From Bacillota bacterium (GTDB taxonomy: Bacteria > Bacillota > Desulfotomaculia > Desulfotomaculales > Desulfallaceae), in assembly GCA_023439185.1 (NCBI GenBank), contig JAEXOR010000049.1:1-64000 (forward strand): a DNA stretch of 64,000 bases, in the 5' to 3' direction. Made by a program: the position numbers and the translations under genes. A model generated the notes under the pieces. That model made no database searches, had not been told where the DNA came from, and worked only from the letters and a program-made list of their open reading frames with translations. Positions 43,401-51,938 of this stretch are shown here, piece after piece; the stretch's first letter is position 1; every line of letters begins with the position of its first letter.

Positions 43401-46400
43401 GGAGTATCCGATCCCGGTCTCGTCAATCTCATAAATGTAGTCCGCGCCTGGCACTTCCTTCACCCAAACGACGGCGCCTGTTCCATCAGTGTATTTACGA
43501 TAGCCGGGCTTGCCGGAATCGGTCGTGTATTGGCCAGCAGTTTTATCGGTTGAGCCGATCCTCACATATATGGGCGCTGTGATGGTGCCCTCGATCGTGA
43601 TACTGCCCTCATTCGCAACCGCTCCGATTCCGGTTGTCGGGTTGGCTATGGCGTTGCCCTTAACAGTGACCGAGGAATCGTTATTGCCATTATAAGCAGC
43701 AGCTCCATATTGGCCCGTCGCCACGGCGTCGCCTGAAACTTCGGTCGTGCTGTTCAGCTCGGCGTAAGCGCCGTACATTCCACCCGTGGCGTTTCCGCCC
43801 ACCTTTGCGGTACTGCTGCTTGACGCATTAACGCCGATCCATCCGCCGGAAGCATTGCCCGCAACCTCGACGTCGGCATAGCTGGTGGCGGTTGCGCCAA
43901 TTCTTGGGTTGAAATTGTTATTGATATTTTCGGCTATGGCGTCCCCGCCGACGACCACCTTACTCCTTTGCCCATTGTAGGCCGAGTCCGCGTAAGCTCC
44001 GAATTTATTGCCTGTGGCGTTTTCCGTAACCGTGACTTGAGCGCCGTACCGCGCGTATACGCCATAGCTAAGCGCGTCATTGTTTGTGGAGGGTGCTGTC
44101 GCAGTAGCATTGCTCACTTTTACGACGGTTTCATCCCACCAGGCATACACCCCACATGTTGTACCGGTAACGTTAAACCAGCCCGGAGATGCCGTAGCGT
44201 CAACATAGCCAATTTCTCCGGAACTCAATGATAGCCCCGGCCCTCCGGCATTTACCACATTCAACGTAAATCCGTTCAGGTCAAATGTAATTCTTTTATT
44301 TTGATCGTTGCCAATGGAAATGCCGCCATTGTAATCAATATTTTTCAGCAATTTAATTGTGACAGTTTGCCCATTTAGTACCGTAGCCAAAGCCGCATCC
44401 AGCGTGGCGTACTCCGTGCTTTCGATGGAGCAGGTGTTGGCTGGCGCGGTGTGCTCCTTCACCCAGACGGTGTGGGTGCCGAAGGACGTCTCGGTATCAG
44501 TGTAGGTGTGGTAGCCGGGATTCGCGGAGGGGCTGTCTTTCTCCGACTCCGTCCTGGGCGTATTCCCCAGCTTGATATAGGTTTTGCCCGAAATGGTCCC
44601 GTCGACGGTGATTTTGGTCGTTGTCTCCGGGTTTGTGCTTCTCGCGTAGGCCCCGATGCTGCTCGCATGGTCGTTGGCCTGGACATTTCCGTTGACCGTC
44701 ACCTGGGCCTTGCCCTGCGCCCACACGCCGTAGGCATAGGCGTCGCTACCCTGCCCGGCGGTGACGTTTTTGTTCACCGTCACCAGGGCGGAACTGGACG
44801 CGTCCACGCCAATTTGCGCGGCCTGCACGTTGCCGGCGAGCACGACCTCGGTGGGGAAGTTGGGGTTACCGTTTAGCACGCCGCTGGCGCGCACGCCTAC
44901 GCCGCCCTTGCCCATGGCGGTCACATCTTTATACACCGTCACCTCGCCGCCGGCCACGGCGTCCACAGCCACACCGTTGTTGTTATCGTCTGTGGCGGTG
45001 ACACCGCCCAGCACATCGATCCGGCTGGTGGCGGTGTCGCCGTTTTTGCCGGAGCGGATGCCGCTTTTGCCCACGGCGTCGTTCTTCACCGTGATTTTGC
45101 CGCCGGTCTGCGCGTATGCGGCGAGACCATTGGTGCTGGTGGCGTTATAGACCATGGCATGGGAACCGGCGCCCTCGGCCGTCACCGCTGTACCTTTGGA
45201 GACGGCGTTGACCCCACTGGCGCCGATCATGAGGAAGATGCCGCCGTTTTTCACCGCAAGCCCGGGTGTAAGCTCGCTGTCCCTCCCCAAGGTCAGAGTC
45301 TTGCCATTGGGGTCGATGCTGACGTTTTTGCTGTCGATCTCAAGACCGTCGTGGTTGATATCATCCAGCAAGTTGATGGTGGTGGTCGCGGCCCCGCCGG
45401 TTGGGACCGCCGCCAGCGCCGCGTCCAGGCTGTCGTAATATTGGTAGGTGCCCGATGTCATGCAGACAGGGGTATAGGTGTAGGGGGAACTGGGCTCCGA
45501 AACATCGCTGTCCGAAAAATCCCCCATGGGGGCAACCGCTTTTACCGTAAAAGTATAGTCCCCCAAACCGTAGCCTTGCAGCGAGGACGTGAAATCCACT
45601 GAGGTGCCGGTGGGGTTTGTGCTGGTCTTAAGCATGCCGCCGACATAGAGGGTCACCAGATAGTGGTCGGCGTCCGGCACCGCATCCCACGCCGCCTTCA
45701 CCGTTCCCGGCGTCGTCGTATTATCCCATCTGAGGTTGCCGGGGGTGGCGAGCTTGGTGGCCGCGGCAGCACCGGTGGTCGGGAAGACCGCCGTAACCTT
45801 AACGGCGCCCAGCGTCGAGTCGATGGCCGTGGTGACCGTGGTGGCCCCGGCCACCGTGAAGAAGTCCTCGGTAACCCCCTCCAGCGTGAAGCCGGGCTTG
45901 GAGCCCAAGACGATGGTGGCCGTGTACTGGGTGTTCGGGGCAAAGCTGCCGGACACCGCCGGCGACCAGGTTATGCCGCCGGTGTACTGGGTTGTCTCGA
46001 CAATCGTCACCGGCGTCCCGCCGGTCGCAGGCAGGGTGACCCCCGGAATGGCCGAGATGTCCACCGGCACATCCGCATCCGCCGCAGAGACGGTGACCGG
46101 GAGGGTCAGCTTTAAGGTTTGGCCGTTCCCATCTTGCAGGTCCTTGGCAATGAGCGTCAGGTAGTAGTCGCCGGTCGTCGTAGGCTCCATGGTGACCTGG
46201 TTACCGCCGGTCGCGACGCCAAGGTAAACGTCGTCAGCCTCGCCGTTCAATTCGAAGGTCACCCTGTAATCCGCGCCCACCGGGGTGCAGTCGGTGGGCT
46301 TACCCACCTTGGCCGTCAGCGGCAGGACAGCGGGCAGCTGGGTAAAGTAGCTTCTGTACTGTCCGCCGGCGGAATAGCGCACACCGTCGGACAGGCTGAG

Positions 46401-47264
46401 GCCGCTGCTGCCCGGGGCGATGTCGATGGTGCCGGTCCCCGACGTGGCCACCCGCCCGGTGAAGCTGCCCCCGATGAGTGTGGCGGCACTGGAGCAGGAG
46501 AGGGCGAAGTGTTCGGCGGCACTGGCTGTAAAGGTTCCGCCCGTGATATGGGCCCTGCCAATGCTGCCCACCGATACCGCGTAGTACAGGGCACTGACGC
46601 TGCCATCTTCGATGAAGGCGTTGCCCCCCATCACCCGGATACCATGCTTGGAGCCGCTTGCGCTGCCGATGGTGCCCCCGGTGACCTCCAGCTCATCGTA
46701 GCTCTCCACGGCGTTCTCAGCGCCGATGATGACGCCGCCGCCGATGGTCAGCTGGCCGGTGGAGTTATTGAGGCCGGTGTAGTCGCTGGTCACCGAGCCA
46801 CCGGTGATCTCGATGTCGCCGCCGTTGTTCCGGATGGTACCCAGCATGTTGGTGCTGCCGGTCTGGGTCACCGAGGCGTCATCCTCCAGGGTGAGGCTGG
46901 CCCCGACAGCCACCTCAATCACCGGATTGCCGCTGCCGGTGATGGCAATGTCCCCCTGAAGGGTTACATCCGCACCTACGGCGATGGTGATCTTGTATTC
47001 TCCTGCATCCAACGATCCATCCGTCGAGGTAAGGGTGACGTTCCGGTCAATGGTTAGATCGCCGGTCAGGGTGATGTCATCATCAATGCTGATAGTATCG
47101 CCGCCTGTGTAGGTAGCACCGACAACGGTTATTAAATCTCCCACGTTTGTAACGCTGACGACGGTATCGTCCGCCCACGCCGTGTTCGTCCCCGCCGGCG
47201 CGCCGGCCGCCATAAGGCAGAATACCAGCAGGACGGACAAAAATTTTCTCAGCCTTCCCTTCAT
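40485..47264 (-). CDS. Giant secreted surface protein with beta-helix repeats, Fn3/Ig-like domains and copper-amine-oxidase-type C-terminus
   Basis: 2259 residues. Signal peptide (about 1-31, ending AWA). Then a Gly/Thr/Val-rich region with a parallel beta-helix look, an Fn3-like domain ('ATPGNLRWDNTTTPGTVKAAWDAVPDADHYLVTLY'-type), and three tandem ~335-residue units, each opening with (S/T)LDAALA and closing with a 'YIKLG...VWVKE' block. After these come another Fn3-like domain ('ILNGSVTSDGGAEITEYGFAW'), a Big_2-like domain ('SVSVSPATANVQKGATRQFSAT'), a Big_4-like domain ('YTAGQTLDLDGLVVTLTYND'), a Ser/Gly linker, an unassigned domain, and two copper-amine-oxidase-N type repeats ('LVPVRFVSEALGAKVTWD', 'LVPLRFVGEALGAQVHYD') in the last ~115 residues. 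Probably cell-wall-associated. GGGGGAG lies 7 nt before the ATG. Confidence 0.88.
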   Translation of the reverse strand: MKGRLRKFLSVLLVFCLMAAGAPAGTNTAWADDTVVSVTNVGDLITVVGATYTGGDTISIDDDITLTGDLTIDRNVTLTSTDGSLDAGEYKITIAVGADVTLQGDIAITGSGNPVIEVAVGASLTLEDDASVTQTGSTNMLGTIRNNGGDIEITGGSVTSDYTGLNNSTGQLTIGGGVIIGAENAVESYDELEVTGGTIGSASGSKHGIRVMGGNAFIEDGSVSALYYAVSVGSIGRAHITGGTFTASAAEHFALSCSSAATLIGGSFTGRVATSGTGTIDIAPGSSGLSLSDGVRYSAGGQYRSYFTQLPAVLPLTAKVGKPTDCTPVGADYRVTFELNGEADDVYLGVATGGNQVTMEPTTTGDYYLTLIAKDLQDGNGQTLKLTLPVTVSAADADVPVDISAIPGVTLPATGGTPVTIVETTQYTGGITWSPAVSGSFAPNTQYTATIVLGSKPGFTLEGVTEDFFTVAGATTVTTAIDSTLGAVKVTAVFPTTGAAAATKLATPGNLRWDNTTTPGTVKAAWDAVPDADHYLVTLYVGGMLKTSTNPTGTSVDFTSSLQGYGLGDYTFTVKAVAPMGDFSDSDVSEPSSPYTYTPVCMTSGTYQYYDSLDAALAAVPTGGAATTTINLLDDINHDGLEIDSKNVSIDPNGKTLTLGRDSELTPGLAVKNGGIFLMIGASGVNAVSKGTAVTAEGAGSHAMVYNATSTNGLAAYAQTGGKITVKNDAVGKSGIRSGKNGDTATSRIDVLGGVTATDDNNNGVAVDAVAGGEVTVYKDVTAMGKGGVGVRASGVLNGNPNFPTEVVLAGNVQAAQIGVDASSSALVTVNKNVTAGQGSDAYAYGVWAQGKAQVTVNGNVQANDHASSIGAYARSTNPETTTKITVDGTISGKTYIKLGNTPRTESEKDSPSANPGYHTYTDTETSFGTHTVWVKEHTAPANTCSIESTEYATLDAALATVLNGQTVTIKLLKNIDYNGGISIGNDQNKRITFDLNGFTLNVVNAGGPGLSLSSGEIGYVDATASPGWFNVTGTTCGVYAWWDETVVKVSNATATAPSTNNDALSYGVYARYGAQVTVTENATGNKFGAYADSAYNGQRSKVVVGGDAIAENINNNFNPRIGATATSYADVEVAGNASGGWIGVNASSSSTAKVGGNATGGMYGAYAELNSTTEVSGDAVATGQYGAAAYNGNNDSSVTVKGNAIANPTTGIGAVANEGSITIEGTITAPIYVRIGSTDKTAGQYTTDSGKPGYRKYTDGTGAVVWVKEVPGADYIYEIDETGIGYSSLDAALDAVPAGTPRNISLRGNATAHTPIVVDGKDVTFLLGIYTLTIDTSGENGSTALTVLNGGKADFAGSGRFNVIGNFCSVSAEGTNSSATVTNAEATRGSAYNVQASNGGQVIVEGDVICRGAGSDGVRAVLGGVITVEGVVQCLGENSLGVYSTGANSKATVKGGVLAAAPASKGVSASNGGAAEITGDITANKTGVTTYGTGSPVPEVTVTGNVTVTGVGATGDIEAVAAGGVYNVLITGNVTASGANSTGVYANGSTVMIGGKAASDGTGAVATGSGQITIEGVLTAAGPYIKVGGDVKSVSDYDHAASAASYWVYQNSGSIVSVKKVPTVVLPTVVTGGVTGLTNSAAILNGSVTSDGGAEITEYGFAWGASVNPTIISNNKRLGTGGISGFTSSLTGLIAGTTYHVRAYAQNSAGVAYGPDVSFTTLSVTPVVNSVSVSPATANVQKGATRQFSATVNGTNNPGQGVMWSVNSTVSSISATGLLTVAAGETKTTLTVTATSTVDNTKSGTATVTVTGGQPPQPTVTGIAVKTQPADLTYTAGQTLDLDGLVVTLTYNDSTTLDVDYEDFSYMGITANPAHGTALSVTTHHNKPVVVTCNGKTAPTSNLTVSASSGGGGGSGGSSAPASGTSIISDVAETAADRTLDQVLKEENQAVLSLAGGSSSNTAQISAAVIARLAEHETTFAVENTGVRLDFAPGALAVPQVTGGALVEIGAREITGAEREDILAQAPAGQSTGLFEIGGRIFDLTALVRTGEGAGQRIEGFGAPVAVTIDLSHLGDLTPEQISQLTGVRLEKDDQGNIVPVILGGEYDPDTRTFTLYTDTFSLYTVMRLEQAVQRLVVELAVGSAAASVNGSPYVLDAPPLVAEGRTLVPVRFVSEALGAKVTWDAAARRITVTDAGKVIVLTLGSSQAMVDGEVRTIDCPPATLPPGRTLVPLRFVGEALGAQVHYDTTTKVITVTR
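42395..43446 (-). repeat. Surface-protein repeat unit 3
   Basis: About 350 residues from 'YSSLDAALDAVPAGT' to 'YIKVGGDVKSVSDYDH...VKKVP'. Third and most diverged of three tandem units. Confidence 0.7.
43447..44446 (-). repeat. Surface-protein repeat unit 2
   Basis: About 333 residues from 'CSIESTEYATLDAALATV' to 'YVRIGSTDKTAGQY...VVWVKEVPG'. Confidence 0.75.
44447..45470 (-). repeat. Surface-protein repeat unit 1
   Basis: About 341 residues from 'GTYQYYDSLDAALAAVPTGG' to 'YIKLGNTPRTESEK...TVWVKEHTAP'. Confidence 0.75.
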
Positions 47265-47318
47265 GGTTCTTGCTCCCCCTTTTTTTAGCTAAGGATAAAG
47301 GTTCCATTTGGACCGCGG

Positions 47319-47936
47319 TTATTTTTCGGCGATGACCAGCGAATCCAGCAGTGACTTATAGTCGGGCTCCACCTCCGCGTAATCGGAATCCGGCATCGTC
47401 AGACAGATTGCGGTGAAAAGGGCGCTGTCCTTTTTGATGAAATACACGTCGTACCGCATTTTGAGGCTGCCTGTGTCTACGGTATAATTCAAGTATTTCG
47501 CGTTCATGCCGCCGGCGCTTGCGTCCTCCGGTTCGCCCCATGTGTAGGTATACTTCTCAATATTTTCACGTTCTTGATAGGACGCGATGGCCGATTCCAC
47601 AGCAGCCTCCCCGGGACCCTGCTTAACCCAAAAATCGCCGGAGCCTTTTCTGTATCGAAACAGCGTTCCCGTGCCGGGGAGCGGCTCCCATCCCTTCGGC
47701 GGCGTGACTGCGACCGAATACTCCCTGCTGCCGGCATCTCCCTTGGAGGCGCCGGCATTCCCTTCGGCGCTCTGCTGCGGCGGGGTCTGCTCCGGCGTTG
47801 CTTTATCCGCGCCCTGCCCGCAGGCGGTCAGGAACAGCAAGACCAGCAGGACGAGCAGGGCCTTGCCCATAAGCCCGGCGGCATTTCCGCCGACAAGGCG
47901 GATGCCTGATTTTTGCGGCTGGGCTTGGTCGTTCAT
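47319..47936 (-). CDS. Lipoprotein, unknown function
   Basis: 205 residues from the ATG at 47936 (AAGGAGGG 8-9 nt upstream; the frame extends by a TTG two codons earlier). A hydrophobic stretch ends in lipobox LTAC (Cys 39), then a Gln/Pro/Ala/Gly linker ('TPEQTPPQQSAEGNAGASKG'). The compact domain has 'PPKGWEPLPGTGTLFRYRKGSG' and 'MRYDVYFIKKDSALFTAICLTMPDSDY', resembling PsbP/LpqN-like or DUF-type lipoprotein domains that compare predicted and measured values of a cargo; no firm family. Its coding region lies between the other lipoprotein gene and the giant surface protein gene on the same strand, so an operon is likely. Confidence 0.8.
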   Translation of the reverse strand: MNDQAQPQKSGIRLVGGNAAGLMGKALLVLLVLLFLTACGQGADKATPEQTPPQQSAEGNAGASKGDAGSREYSVAVTPPKGWEPLPGTGTLFRYRKGSGDFWVKQGPGEAAVESAIASYQERENIEKYTYTWGEPEDASAGGMNAKYLNYTVDTGSLKMRYDVYFIKKDSALFTAICLTMPDSDYAEVEPDYKSLLDSLVIAEK

Positions 47937-47938
47937 GT

Positions 47939-48433
47939 TCAATTCCCTCCTTCCAGGCTCTCCTGTACAACGCTGAGGTTGAGGATTTCGTTTTTCACCT
48001 CATAGTTGAGGGTGATTGCGACGCCCGCACTATTTTGGGCGAGATACATGCGGTTGTCATCGCTGGAATAGCTCAGCGTTTCAGCTGCAAAGCCCGCGTC
48101 GGTCACCTTGGCGAAGTAGTCCTCAAAGGCTTTTTGCGTGACCTCCCCGATGATCAGCGTACAGGTTTCGTCGGCGTTCGCCACAAAAGCCACCTTGCCG
48201 GCTTCGAGCTTGGGAATTTTCGCGCCCATCTGCTCGGTGGGCCATTCGCCGCCGCCGATGGTCGCTTGCAATCCATCCTCCGTCTTAACGGTCACTTTGT
48301 CCCCATCAATGTCCGCCTTGCCGCCGGTGGCGTTTTCAAAGGCTTTTTCGCCAATCGCCTGGCCGGGACTCTTGCAGCCCGCGAGGGTGCAGGCCAGCAA
48401 AAGCGTCAACGCGATAATGCCAAGTCTTTTCAT
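47939..48433 (-). CDS. Small lipoprotein, unknown function
   Basis: 164 residues. Lipobox LAGC (Cys 20) after a typical signal. The mature part contains 'IGEKAFENATGGKADIDGDKVTVKTEDGLQATIGGGEWP', seen in small clostridial lipoproteins, and a mixed alpha/beta domain ('ETCTLIIGEVTQKAFEDYFAKVTDAGF'). ATG start with AAGGAGAA upstream. Ends 2 nt before the next lipoprotein gene on the same strand. Confidence 0.8.
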   Translation of the reverse strand: MKRLGIIALTLLLACTLAGCKSPGQAIGEKAFENATGGKADIDGDKVTVKTEDGLQATIGGGEWPTEQMGAKIPKLEAGKVAFVANADETCTLIIGEVTQKAFEDYFAKVTDAGFAAETLSYSSDDNRMYLAQNSAGVAITLNYEVKNEILNLSVVQESLEGGN

Positions 48434-48536
48434 TTTGTTTTTCTCCTTTCACATGCTGACAAGCCGTTTTGCCCTTCCATCCAATCAATGAACGGATGAA
48501 AAACCCCGTTTAAACGCCGCGATATGCTGAACCTGC

Positions 48537-48845
48537 TCATTCTTCGCTTCCGTCCCTGCTGTCGCACTCGACGCACAGGCCATAATCGGGACTGTAATCG
48601 GCGTCGCATACCCATCGCAAACATTTAACGCAGCGGTTGAAGTGTTCTTTGGCGTTCTCCTGAGCCTCGTCAAAGGCCGTATTGTATGCTTTTTGCAGCT
48701 TCCATTTTTGAAACAGACCTTGCTCACTGGGCGCTTCAACCCCGGGGGCAGTGTATTCCCGGTGGCAAATGTCACAGTAAAAGGTAAATTGCAATCGTCC
48801 TCCCGCGTGATCCTCGCTGTATCGCCGGGTAAACGCCGTTGCCAT
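48537..48845 (-). CDS. Small zinc-ribbon protein
   Basis: 102 residues from the ATG at 48845, with AAGGAGG 6-7 nt upstream. Three CxxC pairs: FYCDICH near residue 25, RCVKCLRWVC near 73-80 and LCVECD near 92, a double zinc-ribbon arrangement. Between them lies an amphipathic helix ('LQKAYNTAFDEAQENAKEHF'). It resembles TFIIB-type zinc-ribbon proteins of unknown role. It precedes the lipoprotein genes on the same strand, about 100 nt away. Confidence 0.78.
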   Translation of the reverse strand: MATAFTRRYSEDHAGGRLQFTFYCDICHREYTAPGVEAPSEQGLFQKWKLQKAYNTAFDEAQENAKEHFNRCVKCLRWVCDADYSPDYGLCVECDSRDGSEE

Positions 48846-49009
48846 GCACATCCTCCTTCCGTTGGAAAATCACAATTATACCGCATACTTTCATTTTGCA
48901 TTCAGCTCCCGCCCTTGGGTAGCTATGCGACAGCATAGGTTAGGGGTGAGAGGTATAAAAAACTACCTATTCGTTCTACTAGGTCAGCCCGTGCATACTG
49001 CCGCACGAC

Positions 49010-49507
49010 TCATTTCATCAGCATGATCACGCCGAAGGGGATGCGGCCATTTTCGTCCGGGAGGGGAAAAAGCAAAGCGTTGTGATAGTCGCCGGTAACC
49101 GGGAAGCCCCAACCTTTACAGAACAGCTCCAGGGGAAAGGAGAGCCGGCTTAGAAGCGCGGTATTGCCATAAAATATGCCCTCGGCAGCCTCCAGTATGG
49201 CGTAGTTTTCATCGGTGACACGGCCCAGAAAATTGATTTTTCCCGTAAGTATTTCGCCAGCTTGCAGACCCGTATTGTCCATGAGCGCGCGGTTCGCTCT
49301 GTACAGGACGCCGCCTCTCCCGAATATGGCAGTCGGACAGGAAAAAAGGTCGATGATCGGCAGTGACTCCCCCTCGGTTTGCACAAATAATTGAAACTGC
49401 TTTATAAAGCGCTCCTGTTCCGCAAGCTCTTTCTCAATACCCCTTTGCATCAAAACAAGATCGGCGCAAAGCCGCTCCCTTGATTTTTCCTGTTTCAGGA
49501 AAATCAC
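49010..49507 (-). CDS. PAS-domain regulator fragment or small sensor protein
   Basis: 165 residues with a GTG start and only a weak ribosome site. N-terminal coiled-coil helix ('ERLCADLVLMQRGIEKELAEQERFIKQFQLF') and a PAS-like domain ('IIDLFSCPTAIFGRGGVLYRANRALMDNTGL'). No output domain follows. It may be a stand-alone sensor or the remains of a longer PAS regulator like its neighbour at 49650. An in-frame stop lies 12 codons upstream, so the frame cannot be extended. Confidence 0.5.
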   Translation of the reverse strand: MIFLKQEKSRERLCADLVLMQRGIEKELAEQERFIKQFQLFVQTEGESLPIIDLFSCPTAIFGRGGVLYRANRALMDNTGLQAGEILTGKINFLGRVTDENYAILEAAEGIFYGNTALLSRLSFPLELFCKGWGFPVTGDYHNALLFPLPDENGRIPFGVIMLMK

Positions 49508-49604
49508 CCCATTTCTCTCAGGATTGGCTTCATTTTATTTTATAAAAGGCAGAGGCCCCGGTATATCGGATCCATGCTCAGATTTCGTCAATCATGAGCA
49601 TACA

Positions 49605-49645
49605 AAAAGCCCCCGCAATCCACATGGATCGCGGGGGCCTGTTTT
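49605..49645. terminator. Bidirectional intrinsic terminator
   Basis: gcccccgc / gcgggggc arms (49609-49616 / 49631-49638) with a nested atcc / ggat stem. T-runs flank both sides (gttttta on plus, ctttttg on minus). It ends the regulator transcript from 49650. Confidence 0.85.
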
Positions 49646-49649
49646 TACG

Positions 49650-50129
49650 TCATTTCCCGATTGTTTTTCGATATTGGGACGGGGTCATGCCGGTATACTT
49701 TTTGAACAGGCGCGTAAGGTGGGAAGGGCTTAAACGGGCAATCTCCGCAAGCTTGGCGGCGTCGAATTCTTTCCGCCAGTGATTCTCAAGATACTCTCTG
49801 GCTTTTGCCACGTCCGATCTGCCCTGATAGACCCTGCTGGTGAAAAAAACGCTCACCATATACGCCATTTCACCGTCTGGGCTGATAACTGGGAAATTTA
49901 AAATATCGGTGTAGATCGCTTCGATATCGTAAACGGCGCTTTTAGTCCCATACCATTCCCAAAAGCTCTCCAGCGGAATTCTGATGTCCGGTATCAGCAC
50001 AATCTCTCCCTGAAAGGCTCTTCTGATATCGTCCCGCAGCCCGAACTGCTCATTGACAAAGGGGTTCTTGATCAGATTGTATTTGCCAAGGATGCGGCTG
50101 GTGTCCAAAACATTCCACATCTTCAGCAC
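49650..50129 (-). CDS. PAS-AraC transcriptional regulator, 5' end missing and only one HTH visible
   Basis: 159 residues from a GTG at 50129. The PAS reading continues in frame upstream to about 50234 ('CETENRLFQIAELFPLPIQI', 'FEPGGDIVFINEA') and then meets a stop with no start codon, so the true N-terminus is lost or the gene is broken. The C-terminus has one AraC-type HTH, 'FDAAKLAEIARLSPSHLTRLFKKYTGMTPSQYRK', then ends; the second HTH of a full AraC domain is absent. It lies 115 nt after the LuxR-type gene on the same strand. Probably a decayed regulator. Confidence 0.6.
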   Translation of the reverse strand: MLKMWNVLDTSRILGKYNLIKNPFVNEQFGLRDDIRRAFQGEIVLIPDIRIPLESFWEWYGTKSAVYDIEAIYTDILNFPVISPDGEMAYMVSVFFTSRVYQGRSDVAKAREYLENHWRKEFDAAKLAEIARLSPSHLTRLFKKYTGMTPSQYRKTIGK

Positions 50130-50244
50130 AGCCTCATTGATGAAAACGATATCGCCGCCCGGCTCGAATATCTGGATGGGAAGTGGAAAAAGCTCCGCAA
50201 TCTGAAAAAGCCGGTTCTCTGTTTCGCAGCGCGTTTACCGCTCT

Positions 50245-51708
50245 TTATTTCAATGTCGCCCTTGATGCTTCCCGTAATTCTTTTGCAGCAGCGATCTCCT
50301 TGTACCCAAACATGGCAAAAAGCTCGGACAGGCTGTTGATATTCAGCTTTTTATAGAGCGAGGTACAATGAAAACCAACAGTCGCATAACTGATATGGAG
50401 CTTTATACCGATCTGCTTGCGGGAGTTACCGGCCAACAGCAGGGCGCAGACCTCCTTCTCGCGCGGGGTTAGGCGGTAGCCTTCCAATTGGTCGGTTTCC
50501 TCAATCTGCGCGGCAAGGACGGTCATGTCGGGTTTGTGGTAGTCATCGAACCAGTCGGCGCCGAAAAGATACTTTTGGAATATGGGGGAAAACAGCACAT
50601 ACAGCACAAAAAATGTTGCCGCCACGGCAATTGAAATGATTGGAATAAAATCCGGCAGATAGGTCTGCAAAAGCCCCATGGCAACAAAGGCCGCAATGAG
50701 GGTGGGCAAACAAGCGCCGCACATAAACTTTTTGAAAACGATAAAGCTGCCGAATTTTTTCATGACTCCGCCAAAGGTGTAAAATGCCGCCAAATATCCT
50801 ATGGTGCACAGACCACACAGGAATGCGCCGGCAAGGTAGGCTGCCGAACGGGGGGCGGTTTGCATCAGCGTAAAAGACAGGACAAGCAAAATAAAATACA
50901 TATTCCAGACGTGCCAGATACTGCGCTTAAATACCAGTTGAAGGATGATGGATATGAGGCCCCCGAGGGTGGCCCCCAGCCCAAAGGACAAAATTGTAGT
51001 GTGCCCGCCGCGCACGTAGAGAAAAGAAATAAAGGCATCCATAAGAAAGAATATAAAGAACAGCGCAAATGCGGGGTACATTGCTTTATCAGCCTTACGG
51101 GCGGCTTTATCAAAGCTTTCAGCCAGATCCAGCGGTTTAAACATCACGATACAGGCAATTGCCGCAAACAAAAAGAATAGCGGCAGCGCTTTCCACAGAG
51201 GGGCGTCGGCAGTCCCGATCCCATCCAGCAGCAAACAAATTCCATAATTGGTGGTAATCAATAAAGCTCCGAAAAACCGCTCCGTATTGTTGATGACAAG
51301 CATGTAAACGTACGTAGCGCAAAAAACACATCCGCCGAGACCAAACCAGCAGATGGTTGCCGCAATAGATTGCGGTTCACCTTTCGGCAAAATGAGCCAG
51401 GCGATGATGGCGGTCGCTGATATGACTGATGCTATGCGGGAAAATCGGAAGAAGCTATTTGCAGGGACGAAGAAAAACAAAAACGCGCCAAACAAATATG
51501 CGCAGTATAAAGTCACCTTTGGATCAAGCTCCAGCAGCGGTGTATTTGCTCTGAAAAGACTGCTCATCATATTGCCGATTCCAAGGCACATGGGCATGGC
51601 AAGAGTATACTGCAGGTGGCTGGCGCGTATATTGCGAAGCTGCAGCATGTCCCGCGTATTCCACAGCCGGACGATGGATGCAGTTATATTGTGTAAAAAA
51701 TGTGTCAT
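50245..51708 (-). CDS. LuxR-family regulator with 12-helix membrane domain
   Basis: 487 residues. About 12 membrane helices between residues 35 and 395 form an MFS-like sensor part. A C-terminal LuxR (GerE) HTH follows: 'YRLTPREKEVCALLLAGNSRKQIGIKLHISYATVGFHCTSLYKKLNINSLSELF' pattern, with the usual T-V/G-x-H contact region. Such membrane-bound LuxR regulators are common in Eggerthella-type actinobacteria and in some Clostridia, often beside the operon they control. ATG start with GGAGAG upstream. It diverges from the MalT-like gene at 51939. Confidence 0.9.
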   Translation of the reverse strand: MTHFLHNITASIVRLWNTRDMLQLRNIRASHLQYTLAMPMCLGIGNMMSSLFRANTPLLELDPKVTLYCAYLFGAFLFFFVPANSFFRFSRIASVISATAIIAWLILPKGEPQSIAATICWFGLGGCVFCATYVYMLVINNTERFFGALLITTNYGICLLLDGIGTADAPLWKALPLFFLFAAIACIVMFKPLDLAESFDKAARKADKAMYPAFALFFIFFLMDAFISFLYVRGGHTTILSFGLGATLGGLISIILQLVFKRSIWHVWNMYFILLVLSFTLMQTAPRSAAYLAGAFLCGLCTIGYLAAFYTFGGVMKKFGSFIVFKKFMCGACLPTLIAAFVAMGLLQTYLPDFIPIISIAVAATFFVLYVLFSPIFQKYLFGADWFDDYHKPDMTVLAAQIEETDQLEGYRLTPREKEVCALLLAGNSRKQIGIKLHISYATVGFHCTSLYKKLNINSLSELFAMFGYKEIAAAKELREASRATLK

Positions 51709-51938
51709 TGGAGGTACTTCTCTCCTTTTGGATTATCAAAAAATTAATTTCATGGTCAATTTTATAGTTCAGGCATAAAAAAAATATAAAATGGAACAAA
51801 AGGCCCATATCCGTCGGACCCCTTGAGGATTAACAGAAAAACCGTTTTTTACTAGTTTTTTTTATGGTAAAATTAAAACAAATTTTTGAAGTTTTAAACT
51901 GGAGCAATTTTGTAAAGTGTGCGCGAAAGGCCGACGAT
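51709..51938. other. Intergenic region between divergent regulator genes
   Basis: 230 bp, A/T-rich, with long A and T runs near 51780 and 51850. It must hold the promoters of the LuxR-type and MalT-like genes; no palindrome stands out. Confidence 0.5.
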
